This document shows, in pieces, positions 18,601-26,400 of a stretch of 32,105 nt of DNA. This stretch comes from Chrysochromulina parva. Its lineage: Eukaryota > Haptophyta > Prymnesiales > Chrysochromulinaceae. Location: positions 1 through 32,105 of the forward strand of contig PJAB01000251.1 of assembly GCA_002887195.1 (NCBI GenBank), written 5' to 3'. Within the stretch, counting starts at the first letter, position 1, and each line of letters opens with the position of its first letter. The notes under the pieces were generated by a model. That model made no database searches. It saw only the letters and a list, made by a program, of their open reading frames with translations, and was not told the origin of the DNA. Both the position numbers and the translations under genes were made by a program.

Positions 18601-20554
18601 AAGCGGCTGCGCGAAAAGTGCCTGCTCGCGGGCGGCGCGCTCTTCGCGACCGCGCACTCGAGCGCGCCGGCGCTCACGAGCGCGCATCACTGGCTTCCCG
18701 TGGTGGAGGCGCTCTGCACGCTGCACGAGATGGAACTCCTCCCGAGCAGCCTGTGCGCCGACCCGGTGCTCGGCCGCTGCTGGGACGACGCCAAGGAGAA
18801 GCCCAAGCTCTCCGCGCAGCCGCCCAAGCTGGCCTCGTCCTCGTCCTTCTCGCTCTGGGGCGCCGTCACTTACTTGGTCGGCTCGGCTGAACCCGACCGT
18901 ACGGCAGAGCTGCGCTTGCAGCGCGCGATCGAGCACGCGCGCGCCGAGGTGGGCGGCTACAAGCTGCCCGAGCTGCTCGCAAGCACGACGGCGATGACCG
19001 AGGCCTCGCTCGAGGCGCTCCTCGCCGCGCTCCTCGCCGCGCACGACGGCAGCGCGCCTCTCGGAGGCGCCGACGCCGCGCGCGCCGCGTTGGGCATCCG
19101 GCCCCTCGAGGGGGAGGGCGCGGATGCGGCCCCAACCGCGCCCGGCACGGCGCGGCGCGCGAGCCTGCTGCTGCAGCTGCTCGCCGAGGTGACGATCCAC
19201 AACGGGCACCGCTTCGGCGCGCTCTGGCCGCGCATGGCGCCGGTGCTCGATACGGCGCTCGGTGAGTCGCCGCCCCGCGCCCTCGCACGTGGGGCGGTGC
19301 TCGCGTCGCTACGGATGGCCCTCCGGCTGCTGCCGAGCCATCCCGAGACGCTGCCGCTCTTGCTGCCACCGCTCGCGACGACCGTTGAGGCCAAGGGCGT
19401 CCTCGTCGCCCCCGCGGTCGACATGATGGCCGCAGGCATCGCCGAGCTCCTGCAGCCAAGCGTCGTCTCGAGCGTCGATGAGTCGTCGTCGCGCGTGCTC
19501 CTCGCGCTGGCCTCGTCGCCCGACGTGCTCGCCTCCAAAGCAGCGGCCGCCGCGACGCTCAACGCGCTCAACGCCCTCGTCCTCGCCTCCAATGCCACCG
19601 CTGCAGGCTCCGGCTCACCGCTGGCGGGCTGCTTCGCGGGCGTGATGAGCGCGGTCATCAGGCACGCGGCGTCGGACGCGACTCCACTCGAGCACTGATT
19701 GCCTCTGATGACACCCTTGATTGCCTCTGATGACACCCTTGATTGCCTCCCTCATCAGGCACGCGGCGTCGGACGCGACTCCACTCGAGCACGCGATCCG
19801 AGCTGTCGATCTCATCTCCGAGATGCATGCCTCACTGCGCACGCTCGCCGTCGCGGGCGCGCTGCCTGCGGGCGCGCTCGCGCCGCTGCCGCCGACGGTC
19901 GACCTAACGACCGCCGCGCTCGCGCCGCACGGCCCGTGGCTGCGCATGTGGTTGCCGTGGCTGCGCGGGCTCGCCTCCCTGTGCGTCGTCTCACGGAATG
20001 CCGTGCGCGACGCGGCGATCGTCGCGCTTCAGCGCGCGCTCCTCCACCCCGACGTGCGCAGCGAGCCGGCGGAGGTGTGGGCGGCGGCATTCGAGGGCGT
20101 CGTCTTCCCGATGCTCGCCGAGGTGCTGCACCGCTCGGTGGGGGGGGAGCTCGACGACGAGCGGCTCATGCTGCGTGCCGTCACGCTCTTGTCCAAGGGG
20201 CTGCTCCATCACCTCGCCGGCCTGCTCAGCCTCCCAACGTTTTCGCTGCTATGGCTGCGCGCGCTTGAGCTGCTCCAGTCATACACCCACGCGCCCAACA
20301 ACGAGCTGCTCCTCGAAGCGGTGCCCGAGACCCTTAAGAATATGCTGCTTGTGATGGCCACGGCGGGCGCCTTCGATGCGACCGGCCCGCCCGGTACTGG
20401 CGAGCAGTCGCTCGCATCGATCACGAAGGCGGTCATCGAGGGCTTCTGCCCCGAGCTCACCGCGGCGCCCGACGTTGCGCAGATCTGGGGGGGTGTACCC
20501 GCCGCACCGGCCGAGGCCGCCGAGGGTGGGACGGTCCCCGCCGAGGCGGCGTGA
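15667..20554 (+). CDS. GBF1-like: GBF1/GNOM-type Sec7 ARF guanine-nucleotide exchange factor, two exons
   Basis: It activates ARF GTPases at the cis-Golgi to recruit COPI (known for GBF1). Exons are 15667-19661 and 19759-20554, giving about 1596 aa. The start is the first in-frame ATG (MARGELRDIVSFEIAS), whose following YIEPFLETIRQENTSG matches the DCB domain. Sec7 spans about residues 598-780. It has the motif FRLPGEAQKID with the catalytic glutamic finger at about Glu687, and FANSDAAYVLAFAIIMLNTD. C-terminal HDS regions include WLPWLRGLASLC, LQRALLHPDV, LSKGLLHHLAGLLSLPTF and the GBF-specific PETLKNMLLVMATAGAF. Two Ala/Pro-rich inserts (about residues 195-335 and 800-840) are lineage-specific. 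It shares a short divergent spacer with the ARM gene. Confidence 0.93.
19662..19758 (+). other. GBF1 intron: family B intron with GC-AG ends and a 41-bp exact duplication (97 bp)
   Basis: A 41-bp exact duplication (19655-19695 and 19752-19792) surrounds TGATTGCCTC/TGATGACACCCT units. The junction is TCATCAG|GCACGC at both ends, so the simplest intron is GC-AG. An alternative GT donor inside the first copy (GGC|GTCGGA) would keep frame but repeat HAA. Without splicing the frame stops at 19698; with it, PLEH runs into AIRAVDLISEM. Confidence 0.87.
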
Positions 20555-21010
20555 GCCGTGAGACGGCCCTAGAGACGCCCAAGAAGAGTGGCGCGTGTGG
20601 GGCTCGCGCGGGCGTTTGGAGTGCACCTATGCACGCTGCACGGGTCCTCGCGCGGCGGGCAGAGAGTTGAGAGACCGCGGACATGTTCATGTGTTATGCG
20701 ACGGCGTGACGGTGTGCCAGAAAGCTTGCGAGAGAGAAGATATTCAAGCTCTTCCGACACTATACGACTTGTTCCGACTACAACCACTTCGCTTCGAGAC
20801 CTCCCGAATTCAAATTCATACCGATCCGCCCTGCCGTGCCTGCGCTGCGGAATCGCCCGTCCCTCAAGTGTGTGCAGCTCTGTGTGAAATGGCTTGCGGA
20901 TTCCGGGGACCCGAGATGGCACGGTGAAATTTGCTTTATACGTGTTGTGTGTATTCATATGAAGACCTCGACGGTGTGCTCGCGGATCTCTCTCCACAAG
21001 GCTTTTCCGG
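20555..21010. other. Intergenic region between GBF1 and the PDZ-ferredoxin gene
   Basis: This 456-bp stretch is less GC-rich than its neighbours and holds only short overlapping open frames without recognisable domains. It should contain the GBF1 3' UTR and the promoter of the next gene. An AT-richer patch (TTTGCTTTATACG) lies around 20931-20943. Confidence 0.5.
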
Positions 21011-21733
21011 ATGCTCGGTCTGAGCGTGCTATGCGTTGTCAGCTGGTCAGCTTGGACTCAACACTCGCTCATGCAGCCAAGGGCAGCGACGGTCAGACGG
21101 GCTGCGGGCATTACCGCCCAGGAGAAGCCCTTCAAATCTGACGACGAGTTCGATTACTTCCGGCAACCGAAGCAGCTGTCCGTGACTCTCACCAAGCCGC
21201 TCGGTGCGGTGATCGTGGACTGCGCGCCAGCTGGCGTGCGTGTCGACGATCTGCAAGACGGCGGCTCGGCCGCCACGACGGGCCTGCTCAAGAAGGGTGA
21301 CCGCATCCGAACGGTGCAAGGGGAGGACGTGTCGCAGGCTGGGGTTGACGCGGTGATGGAAAAGCTGGTCGCCGCTCCTGCGGAAGTTGAGATTGGCGTG
21401 CTGCGCTTCGTCGTGGTTCGCAAGCCCAAGGAGGCGATCGCTCCGACAACTTTGACCGTTGACGGCAAGAAGGTCGAGGTACAAAAGGGCGTGATCTTGC
21501 GCACTGCGGCGCAAGCGGCCGGAGCCGACCTCTACAAGGGCGTGATGGCGAAGATGCAGCAGTGCGGCGGCGTCGGCCAGTGCTCGTTGTGCTGGGTGGA
21601 GGTGACCAGTGGCATGGAGAATCTCTCGCCGAAGACGGCCGTCGAGGAGAAGAAGGGCACGAAACGGCCCGCGAATTACCGCATGGCGTGCCAAACCGTC
21701 ATCAATGGGGATGTGTGCGTGAAGGTTCCGTAA
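21011..21733 (+). CDS. PDZ-domain plus [2Fe-2S] ferredoxin-domain protein, probably plastid-targeted
   Basis: The 240-aa protein starts MLGLSVLCVVSWSAWTQ, a hydrophobic leader, followed by a Ser/Arg/Ala-rich basic stretch, like the bipartite presequence of secondary plastids (inference). Residues about 55-135 form a PDZ-like fold: GAVIVDCAPAGVRVDDL, then GLLKKGDRIRTVQGEDV. Residues about 148-240 resemble a 2Fe-2S ferredoxin, with ligands C185-x5-C191-x2-C194 (CGGVGQCSLC) and a distal Cys at 227 (YRMACQT). This probably places an electron-transfer cluster on a PDZ-type binding module. The partner is unknown. Plastid fusion proteins of this type may exist in algae, but I cannot name one with certainty. 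Confidence 0.82.
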   Translation: MLGLSVLCVVSWSAWTQHSLMQPRAATVRRAAGITAQEKPFKSDDEFDYFRQPKQLSVTLTKPLGAVIVDCAPAGVRVDDLQDGGSAATTGLLKKGDRIRTVQGEDVSQAGVDAVMEKLVAAPAEVEIGVLRFVVVRKPKEAIAPTTLTVDGKKVEVQKGVILRTAAQAAGADLYKGVMAKMQQCGGVGQCSLCWVEVTSGMENLSPKTAVEEKKGTKRPANYRMACQTVINGDVCVKVP

Positions 21734-21981
21734 TACAGAAGAAAATTTGCGTATACCAGGTTATCCGTGGTGAGAATGCGTGTAGTACAGTTAGGTTCCC
21801 TAAAAGTCACGTAAGTGTATACCGTTCGAGCCGTGCGCATTCAACACATCCGCGATCGGTACGTCTCACATTGGCACGTCTCGGCAGCTGCCCCCTTGTG
21901 GTGTGCCCAGGCCGCAGACCGGCAGCCGAAGTCGTCAGTCGGAACGAGCTGCGGCTTTGTTTTACCATGAGCGCCGTACGT

Positions 21982-22728
21982 TTAGCCTGAGGCAGAGCTG
22001 CAAGATGTATCGACTGGCCATGTTTTCGTCAGCCACTGGGCAATCACCGAAGATAGCTCTTCATCGAAGTCCGACCGTTCGAGCTCGAAGTGACCCACAT
22101 CCGGGAAGATGTGCATCGCGTTCTTGCCCTTCGAGGACGCCACCTTGGCCTGCAGAACCGTGGGCGATGTAAACTCATCATTTTCGCCCATCAGGAAGAA
22201 CTTCGGCTTTGTTGAACGCAGCACACCACCAAAGTGCGAGCCGAATGCAATGGACGAAAGCCGTCCGAACGTATAGCCGATGAAGATGGCACCCGCTGCG
22301 GCAGTGGCATCGAGAGCGCTGCCCGCCACAGGTGCTCCTGCCGAAGAGCCCAGCAGCAGCAATCGCGCGTTGCTCCACGTCTTCTGAGCCCACTCGCACA
22401 CGGCCTTGACTTGAGCGACCTCGCTCCTGTGACCGCTCAGTACACCCCACACCATGGAGGACGAGCGCATGTTGAAGGTCAGAACCACGGTACCTGGAAT
22501 CTGTTCGGGGAGCGCCTTTCCGTAGCCAACTGTGTTGTGCTCACCGCCACCAAGTGGTGCCCACGGATGCACAGTGACGATGACCATATTAGGCGGAGCA
22601 GTACTGGCAACCCAGGCGTGGACTAGAAGAGCACCCGCGGATGTGGCTACTGAGTACTCCGACGGCTGCGACGGCATTCTCCTCACGAGACGAGGCGTCT
22701 CCACGGTTTCGATGGGGTTTTCGCACAT
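21982..22728 (-). CDS. Alpha/beta-hydrolase fold protein
   Basis: From the first ATG (22728, MCENPIETVETPRL) the protein has 248 aa. The frame is open upstream to a TTG at 22755, which I reject as a start. Catalytic triad candidates are visible: nucleophile Ser129 in GSSAG, Asp184 in GENDEFTSP, and His213 in DVGHFELE, spaced as in small serine hydrolases. The strand before the nucleophile (ARLLLLG) and the earlier VIVTVHPWAPLGGGEHN loop (oxyanion region) fit. The overall size suggests a dienelactone-hydrolase-like or COG2945-like enzyme without a large lid. Substrate is unknown. No signal peptide is seen, so it is probably cytosolic. Confidence 0.85.
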   Translation of the reverse strand: MCENPIETVETPRLVRRMPSQPSEYSVATSAGALLVHAWVASTAPPNMVIVTVHPWAPLGGGEHNTVGYGKALPEQIPGTVVLTFNMRSSSMVWGVLSGHRSEVAQVKAVCEWAQKTWSNARLLLLGSSAGAPVAGSALDATAAAGAIFIGYTFGRLSSIAFGSHFGGVLRSTKPKFFLMGENDEFTSPTVLQAKVASSKGKNAMHIFPDVGHFELERSDFDEELSSVIAQWLTKTWPVDTSCSSASG

Positions 22729-22752
22729 GCGGCGCCATTCGTAGGTGTGATT

Positions 22753-22775
22753 CAAGTCAAGTCAGTCAAGTCAAG
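22753..22775. promoter_or_regulatory. CAAGT/CTTGA repeat upstream of the hydrolase gene
   Basis: Four CAAGT units lie 25-48 bp upstream of the hydrolase ATG, closely resembling the repeat 32-54 bp upstream of the FAM91 ATG (6219-6240). Read in the gene's sense it is (CTTGA)n. Function is not known. Confidence 0.35.
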
Positions 22776-24004
22776 TGTGAAATAAGGGGGCCCCGAGCTA
22801 GCGGTAGCCTCATCCGTATCTACGCCGGTCCGGTGTCTTGGGTGTCGAATCATAACCGAGGTGTACAAGGTATTCTGTGGAGGCCTCACGCAGAAAAGCG
22901 GTGTGTCGCCGTCTCGCCGTGCTGCCGAGCACCCTGCCGAGTGATCTCAAAATGGTCTAAAATTTCCGACCCCAAAAGAACGAGGTGTCACTCCCTCGAT
23001 CCGTGACGCAAGGTATTGCAAGGTGACCTGGGTGACGGGGGCTCCGGGGGGGACACAGACTGTTGACATGTTACTCATTTACGCCTTACACACTTTGTAC
23101 CATCGTGTGAGATCATCCCATGTGCTGCCATGCACGGTGTGCGCTCCGTTGCGCCCAAAGGCCCCCAGAGAGGGCAGCCTCACGAGCATGGGTCGCACCG
23201 TGGTTAGACCCTGTGCTCAGCAGGTACCGAGAGGCGTCCCTTCTCCTCTGTGCTCTGTTTTGCATGGATATGGTACTTCTTAGAAGGCCCGTGCCAGGAA
23301 CATCAACGCCTCCGCCGCGGATGTCTGCCTGCGAATGGCCGGTGCGTCAGCACAAGTCGACGCTGCTGAGCGGTTAGAGGCGGTTGAGCCATGGGACGAA
23401 CCGCTGGAGGCCAGTGCATCCGCAAGAGCATCGGCGAGCAGATTGGCCATCAAGGACTGCTGGGTTGGGTCCCACGTCGGTAGAAGAACTGTCGCTTGTA
23501 GCTGCGTTGGTTGCACAGTGGTCTGCGCCTCCCCGCGGTCATGTGAGGTGCTCGATGAGCAGGCCGCCCACGGAGCGCTTGCTGGGTGGGGGAAATGGGT
23601 AGGGTGCTCTCGCCTATGGGAACCAAAGCCGGAGCCAAGTGTCGACGATGCGGCCTGAAAGACGAGCGACGGTTGGGCTATCACCACGGCCGGCGATGGT
23701 GCACCAAGGGGGGCGCGGCGCTTGCTGCCGAACTGGGTCATCTCGTGTCACAGGGTTGTGTCTCGCGTGTCACGAGTGTCAGATGACTGGCGGGCCTTCG
23801 GCTCTCCGCGCGACTTTGCCGCGGAAGGAAAGAAAGCACTCACGGGCCGCGATCATATGCGCCTGAGGAAGGCGCGCGTTGACATGGTGCTCCATTGACT
23901 TGGTGCTCCAGACACATCAAGAATAATCAAGCAGAAAGCAAGCTCCACTGCTTCCCGCGGGAGGGGTGGGTGTGCTCGCTTTGTGAGAGCGAGCAGTCGA
24001 GTTA
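22776..24004. other. Gene-poor stretch
   Basis: Around 1.2 kb with no recognised gene apart from the weak minus-strand frame at 23280-23741. There are scattered short frames on both strands. A local direct duplication of GGTGCTCCA flanks CATTGACTT near 23884-23912. Confidence 0.45.
23280..23741 (-). CDS. Possible small hypothetical protein (153 aa)
   Basis: The ATG-started frame is Ser/Ala/Pro-rich, with a Leu/Ala helix (MANLLADALADALASSG) and an Ala-rich C-terminus. No domain is recognised, and the opposite strand is also open over part of it. It could be a small disordered protein, an exon, or chance in GC-rich DNA. Confidence 0.25.
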   Translation of the reverse strand: MTQFGSKRRAPLGAPSPAVVIAQPSLVFQAASSTLGSGFGSHRREHPTHFPHPASAPWAACSSSTSHDRGEAQTTVQPTQLQATVLLPTWDPTQQSLMANLLADALADALASSGSSHGSTASNRSAASTCADAPAIRRQTSAAEALMFLARAF

Positions 24005-25069
24005 ATGCAGCCATGGTCGCCATGGCTCGAGCGCGTGCGTTCCATTCAGCAGGCAAACGCGTCTCCCGAGCAGATTGACCGTGTGAGACAGCAAGCTGAA
24101 GCGGCTAGTCGGCAGGCCGAAGCACAGAAAAAATGCAGGCGATTGAGCACTTCCAATCACCTGTCGTCAGCGGCGTGGCGCACGGCCTCGCGTGACATTT
24201 CAGTTGCAGAAGCATCGCCCATTGCCGACTTCGCACGCACATCTGCCATCATCGCGGACCGAGCCACTTCAGCCATGAGGACGCTGGATTCCTTCACGTC
24301 ACCAGTCCGCTTTGTCGACGATGAGGCATTGATCTCACGCGGCCTCGCTCAGACGGCCGAAGCACTCGTGGCTGACGGAAGCGTGCCCGCTGCATACCTC
24401 ACCTTGGTCATGAACGATGAAGATGAGCAAAATGGACGAGCGGAGGCCGCATTCGAGGCGGGGCTCGCGCACGCGCACGCGGCGGAGCAGTCCGAGCTTC
24501 AGGAAGTTCTCCGTCAGCTCGAGGTAGAGCCTCCCAATGCGGAGGCTTGCGCAGTCAAGTTCCGCCTGTTCGAGCAGTACGCGAGCTCTGTGACCAACTC
24601 GCGACAAGCCACGCTCGCGCTGTGGGAAGAGGTCAAGGGTGAGTTCGCGGGTGCGACAAGCGTGCGATCCACCATCGAGCACGCCCTCAAGGCCATTGAC
24701 CAGGAGCGCAACCTCGGCATCGCGGAGGACACTCAAGTGTGGTTTGTGCACGCAATGACCGCACAGGCGGCCAGGAATGCGCGGGCACTCGATACAGTGC
24801 TCTCCGCCATCCGCACCAAGCTGGGGTTGCTCAGCGCTCAGCACACCTGCCCCGTGTGCTACGAGAGCTTCACCGATGCGGATGGCGCCAAGCCTGCTAC
24901 CACCCTCGGCTGCGCGCACAAGGTGTGCACCGAGTGCTGGAGCGAGTGGCGTCAGATGCAGGGTGCGCATGCATTTTGCCCGCTGTGCCGCCATGACGAA
25001 TTTCTCCATGCCGTCCTCCCCGCGGGGTCTGCACCGGGTCATCAACATTCCGGCGAAATGAGTTCATGA
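24005..25069 (+). CDS. C3HC4 RING-finger protein (candidate E3 ubiquitin ligase)
   Basis: The 354-aa protein has a long, largely helical N-terminal region (coiled-coil-like, residues about 10-45 and 150-245, Glu/Ala/Gln-rich) and a C-terminal RING at about 281-328. The zinc ligands are CPVC, then a spacer, CAHKVCTEC, and CPLC, which is the C3HC4 pattern with His in the fourth position. The RING helix WSEWRQMQG follows the third pair. A short tail (HDEFLHAVLPAGS) follows the RING. Known RINGs of this type recruit E2 enzymes; substrate and pathway are not visible. It ends 349 bp before the proteolipid ATG. Confidence 0.85.
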   Translation: MQPWSPWLERVRSIQQANASPEQIDRVRQQAEAASRQAEAQKKCRRLSTSNHLSSAAWRTASRDISVAEASPIADFARTSAIIADRATSAMRTLDSFTSPVRFVDDEALISRGLAQTAEALVADGSVPAAYLTLVMNDEDEQNGRAEAAFEAGLAHAHAAEQSELQEVLRQLEVEPPNAEACAVKFRLFEQYASSVTNSRQATLALWEEVKGEFAGATSVRSTIEHALKAIDQERNLGIAEDTQVWFVHAMTAQAARNARALDTVLSAIRTKLGLLSAQHTCPVCYESFTDADGAKPATTLGCAHKVCTECWSEWRQMQGAHAFCPLCRHDEFLHAVLPAGSAPGHQHSGEMSS

Positions 25070-25418
25070 ATGAGTTCCGAGACCGAGTTGAGCTGAAATG
25101 CCCAGCATCAATGGCGCATGTGACGTGCCGCACGCCGCGTGGTTGAGGTCCTCGTTGGTTGCCTTGTGCAGTGCCGTTGCTGCGTGCGTCATCGGCGACC
25201 AGCCGAGTTACATGTGTATCATGAGCGGTCGACGATGGGGTGGATGTGGGACGGTCATGTCTGTGGATCGGGAACACACGGACGAGTTGAGAGATGAGAG
25301 ACATGTGATGAGAGAGAGTTCAGAGATGCGGAGTTGCGAGAAGACACCATTCACAGCCAATGTTTACGCTCGAGTTAGTTCTCGAGTTCATGGAAGGACG
25401 CGAACCCCGCCCGACGCG

Positions 25419-26024
25419 ATGAACTTGTCCGAGGAGTCGTTCCCGCCCCCGCCCCCCAAGCTGCCTTTGATCCCGATGCCCGAAGGCGTGCTCGAGCTCT
25501 GCCCCGTCTACGGTCCGCTGCTCGGCTTCATGGGTGCCATGTCTGCCCTCGTCTTCTCAAACCTTGGCGCTGCATATGGCACTGGCAAGGCTGGGCAGGC
25601 ACTGTCGGCGACGGGCGTGACGCGCCCGGATTTGACCTTCAAGAACATCATCCCCATCGTCATGGCGGGCGTCTTGGGTATCTTTGGCCTCATCATTGCA
25701 GTCGTCATCGGCACGGGCATTCAGCCCTTCTCCAAAGGGTCGGGCACGTACTCGGACTACTCGCTGTACACCGCGTGCGCGCACCTCTGCTCGGGGCTGA
25801 CGGTCGGCCTGGCCAGTCTGGCATGCGGCATCTGCATCGGTATCTCGGGCGATGCGGGCATTCGGTCCGTTGCCGAGGCGCCCAAGCACAAGCCGGCGCA
25901 CGTCACCAAAGTGTACGTCGGCATGGTGCTGATCCAGGGCTGCGCATCGGCCCTGGCGATGTACGGGCTGATCATCGCGCTCCTCATGTCCATCAACGTG
26001 TCCACGGACTGCAACCCGCAGTGA
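25419..26024 (+). CDS. V-type ATPase proteolipid subunit c-like protein lacking the proton-binding glutamate
   Basis: Subunit c forms the rotor ring of the V-ATPase. The 201-aa protein aligns over four TM helices (about 32-54, 77-99, 116-144, 164-190): CPVYGPLLGFMGAMSALVFS, GAAYGTGKAG, KNIIPIVMAGVLGIFGLI, GISGDAGIR and MYGLIIALLM are near-canonical. I choose ATG 25419 because upstream in-frame codons are not proteolipid-like. In helix 4, the canonical FAE at the proton site reads CAS, so the essential Glu is Ser177; Gln173 replaces a Leu. Helix 2 has no carboxylate either. N-terminal Pro-rich and loop extensions make it longer than the usual 155 or so residues. It may be a non-pumping paralogue or a structural ring member. 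Confidence 0.88.
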   Translation: MNLSEESFPPPPPKLPLIPMPEGVLELCPVYGPLLGFMGAMSALVFSNLGAAYGTGKAGQALSATGVTRPDLTFKNIIPIVMAGVLGIFGLIIAVVIGTGIQPFSKGSGTYSDYSLYTACAHLCSGLTVGLASLACGICIGISGDAGIRSVAEAPKHKPAHVTKVYVGMVLIQGCASALAMYGLIIALLMSINVSTDCNPQ

Positions 26025-26400
26025 TTGTTCGCGCGGATGCTCGAGGAGGAGTACGCCTGCAGGTTCAGCACATGTGAGCATCCTTACCTCGCTGTGTGCG
26101 CCAGGGTGCGGTGCGCCGATGACGCAGCGATACCCGAGTGCGCCCGCATGTGGCTATGAGCCGTCGAGGGCAACCCGTTGATTAGAACGAGGTGTGGAGG
26201 GACTGCATATTGTCTGGCATATTGTACTGTGGTGCATGTTGTGGCTGTTGTGCATGTTGTACAGTGGTTCATGGGTGCATGGGGAGGCATGTTGTGGCTT
26301 GGAGTGCATGGCATGCAGACACTGAGGAAAGGACACTTTCTCAGGCTAAGCTTCACAGCCAATTCACACCTCCGCGATCGCTGAAGGCAAAAGGCCGGTC
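26025..26400. other. Intergenic region with TGCATG/TGTTGTG-rich stretch
   Basis: No gene seen in this 376-bp stretch. Positions 26230-26315 are crowded with TGCATG, TGTTGTG and GGCATG words, including GTGCATGTTGTGGC and GGCATGTTGTGGC. It could be promoter-like for the downstream gene; that is inference. Confidence 0.4.

Noticed and set aside
24335..25048. 237-aa minus-strand frame
   Set aside because: It is antisense to the RING gene, whose C3HC4 ligands identify the coding strand.
25098..25418. Upstream ATG-started extension of the proteolipid frame
   Set aside because: The extra 107 residues are not proteolipid-like, and the family normally begins shortly before the CPVYGP motif.
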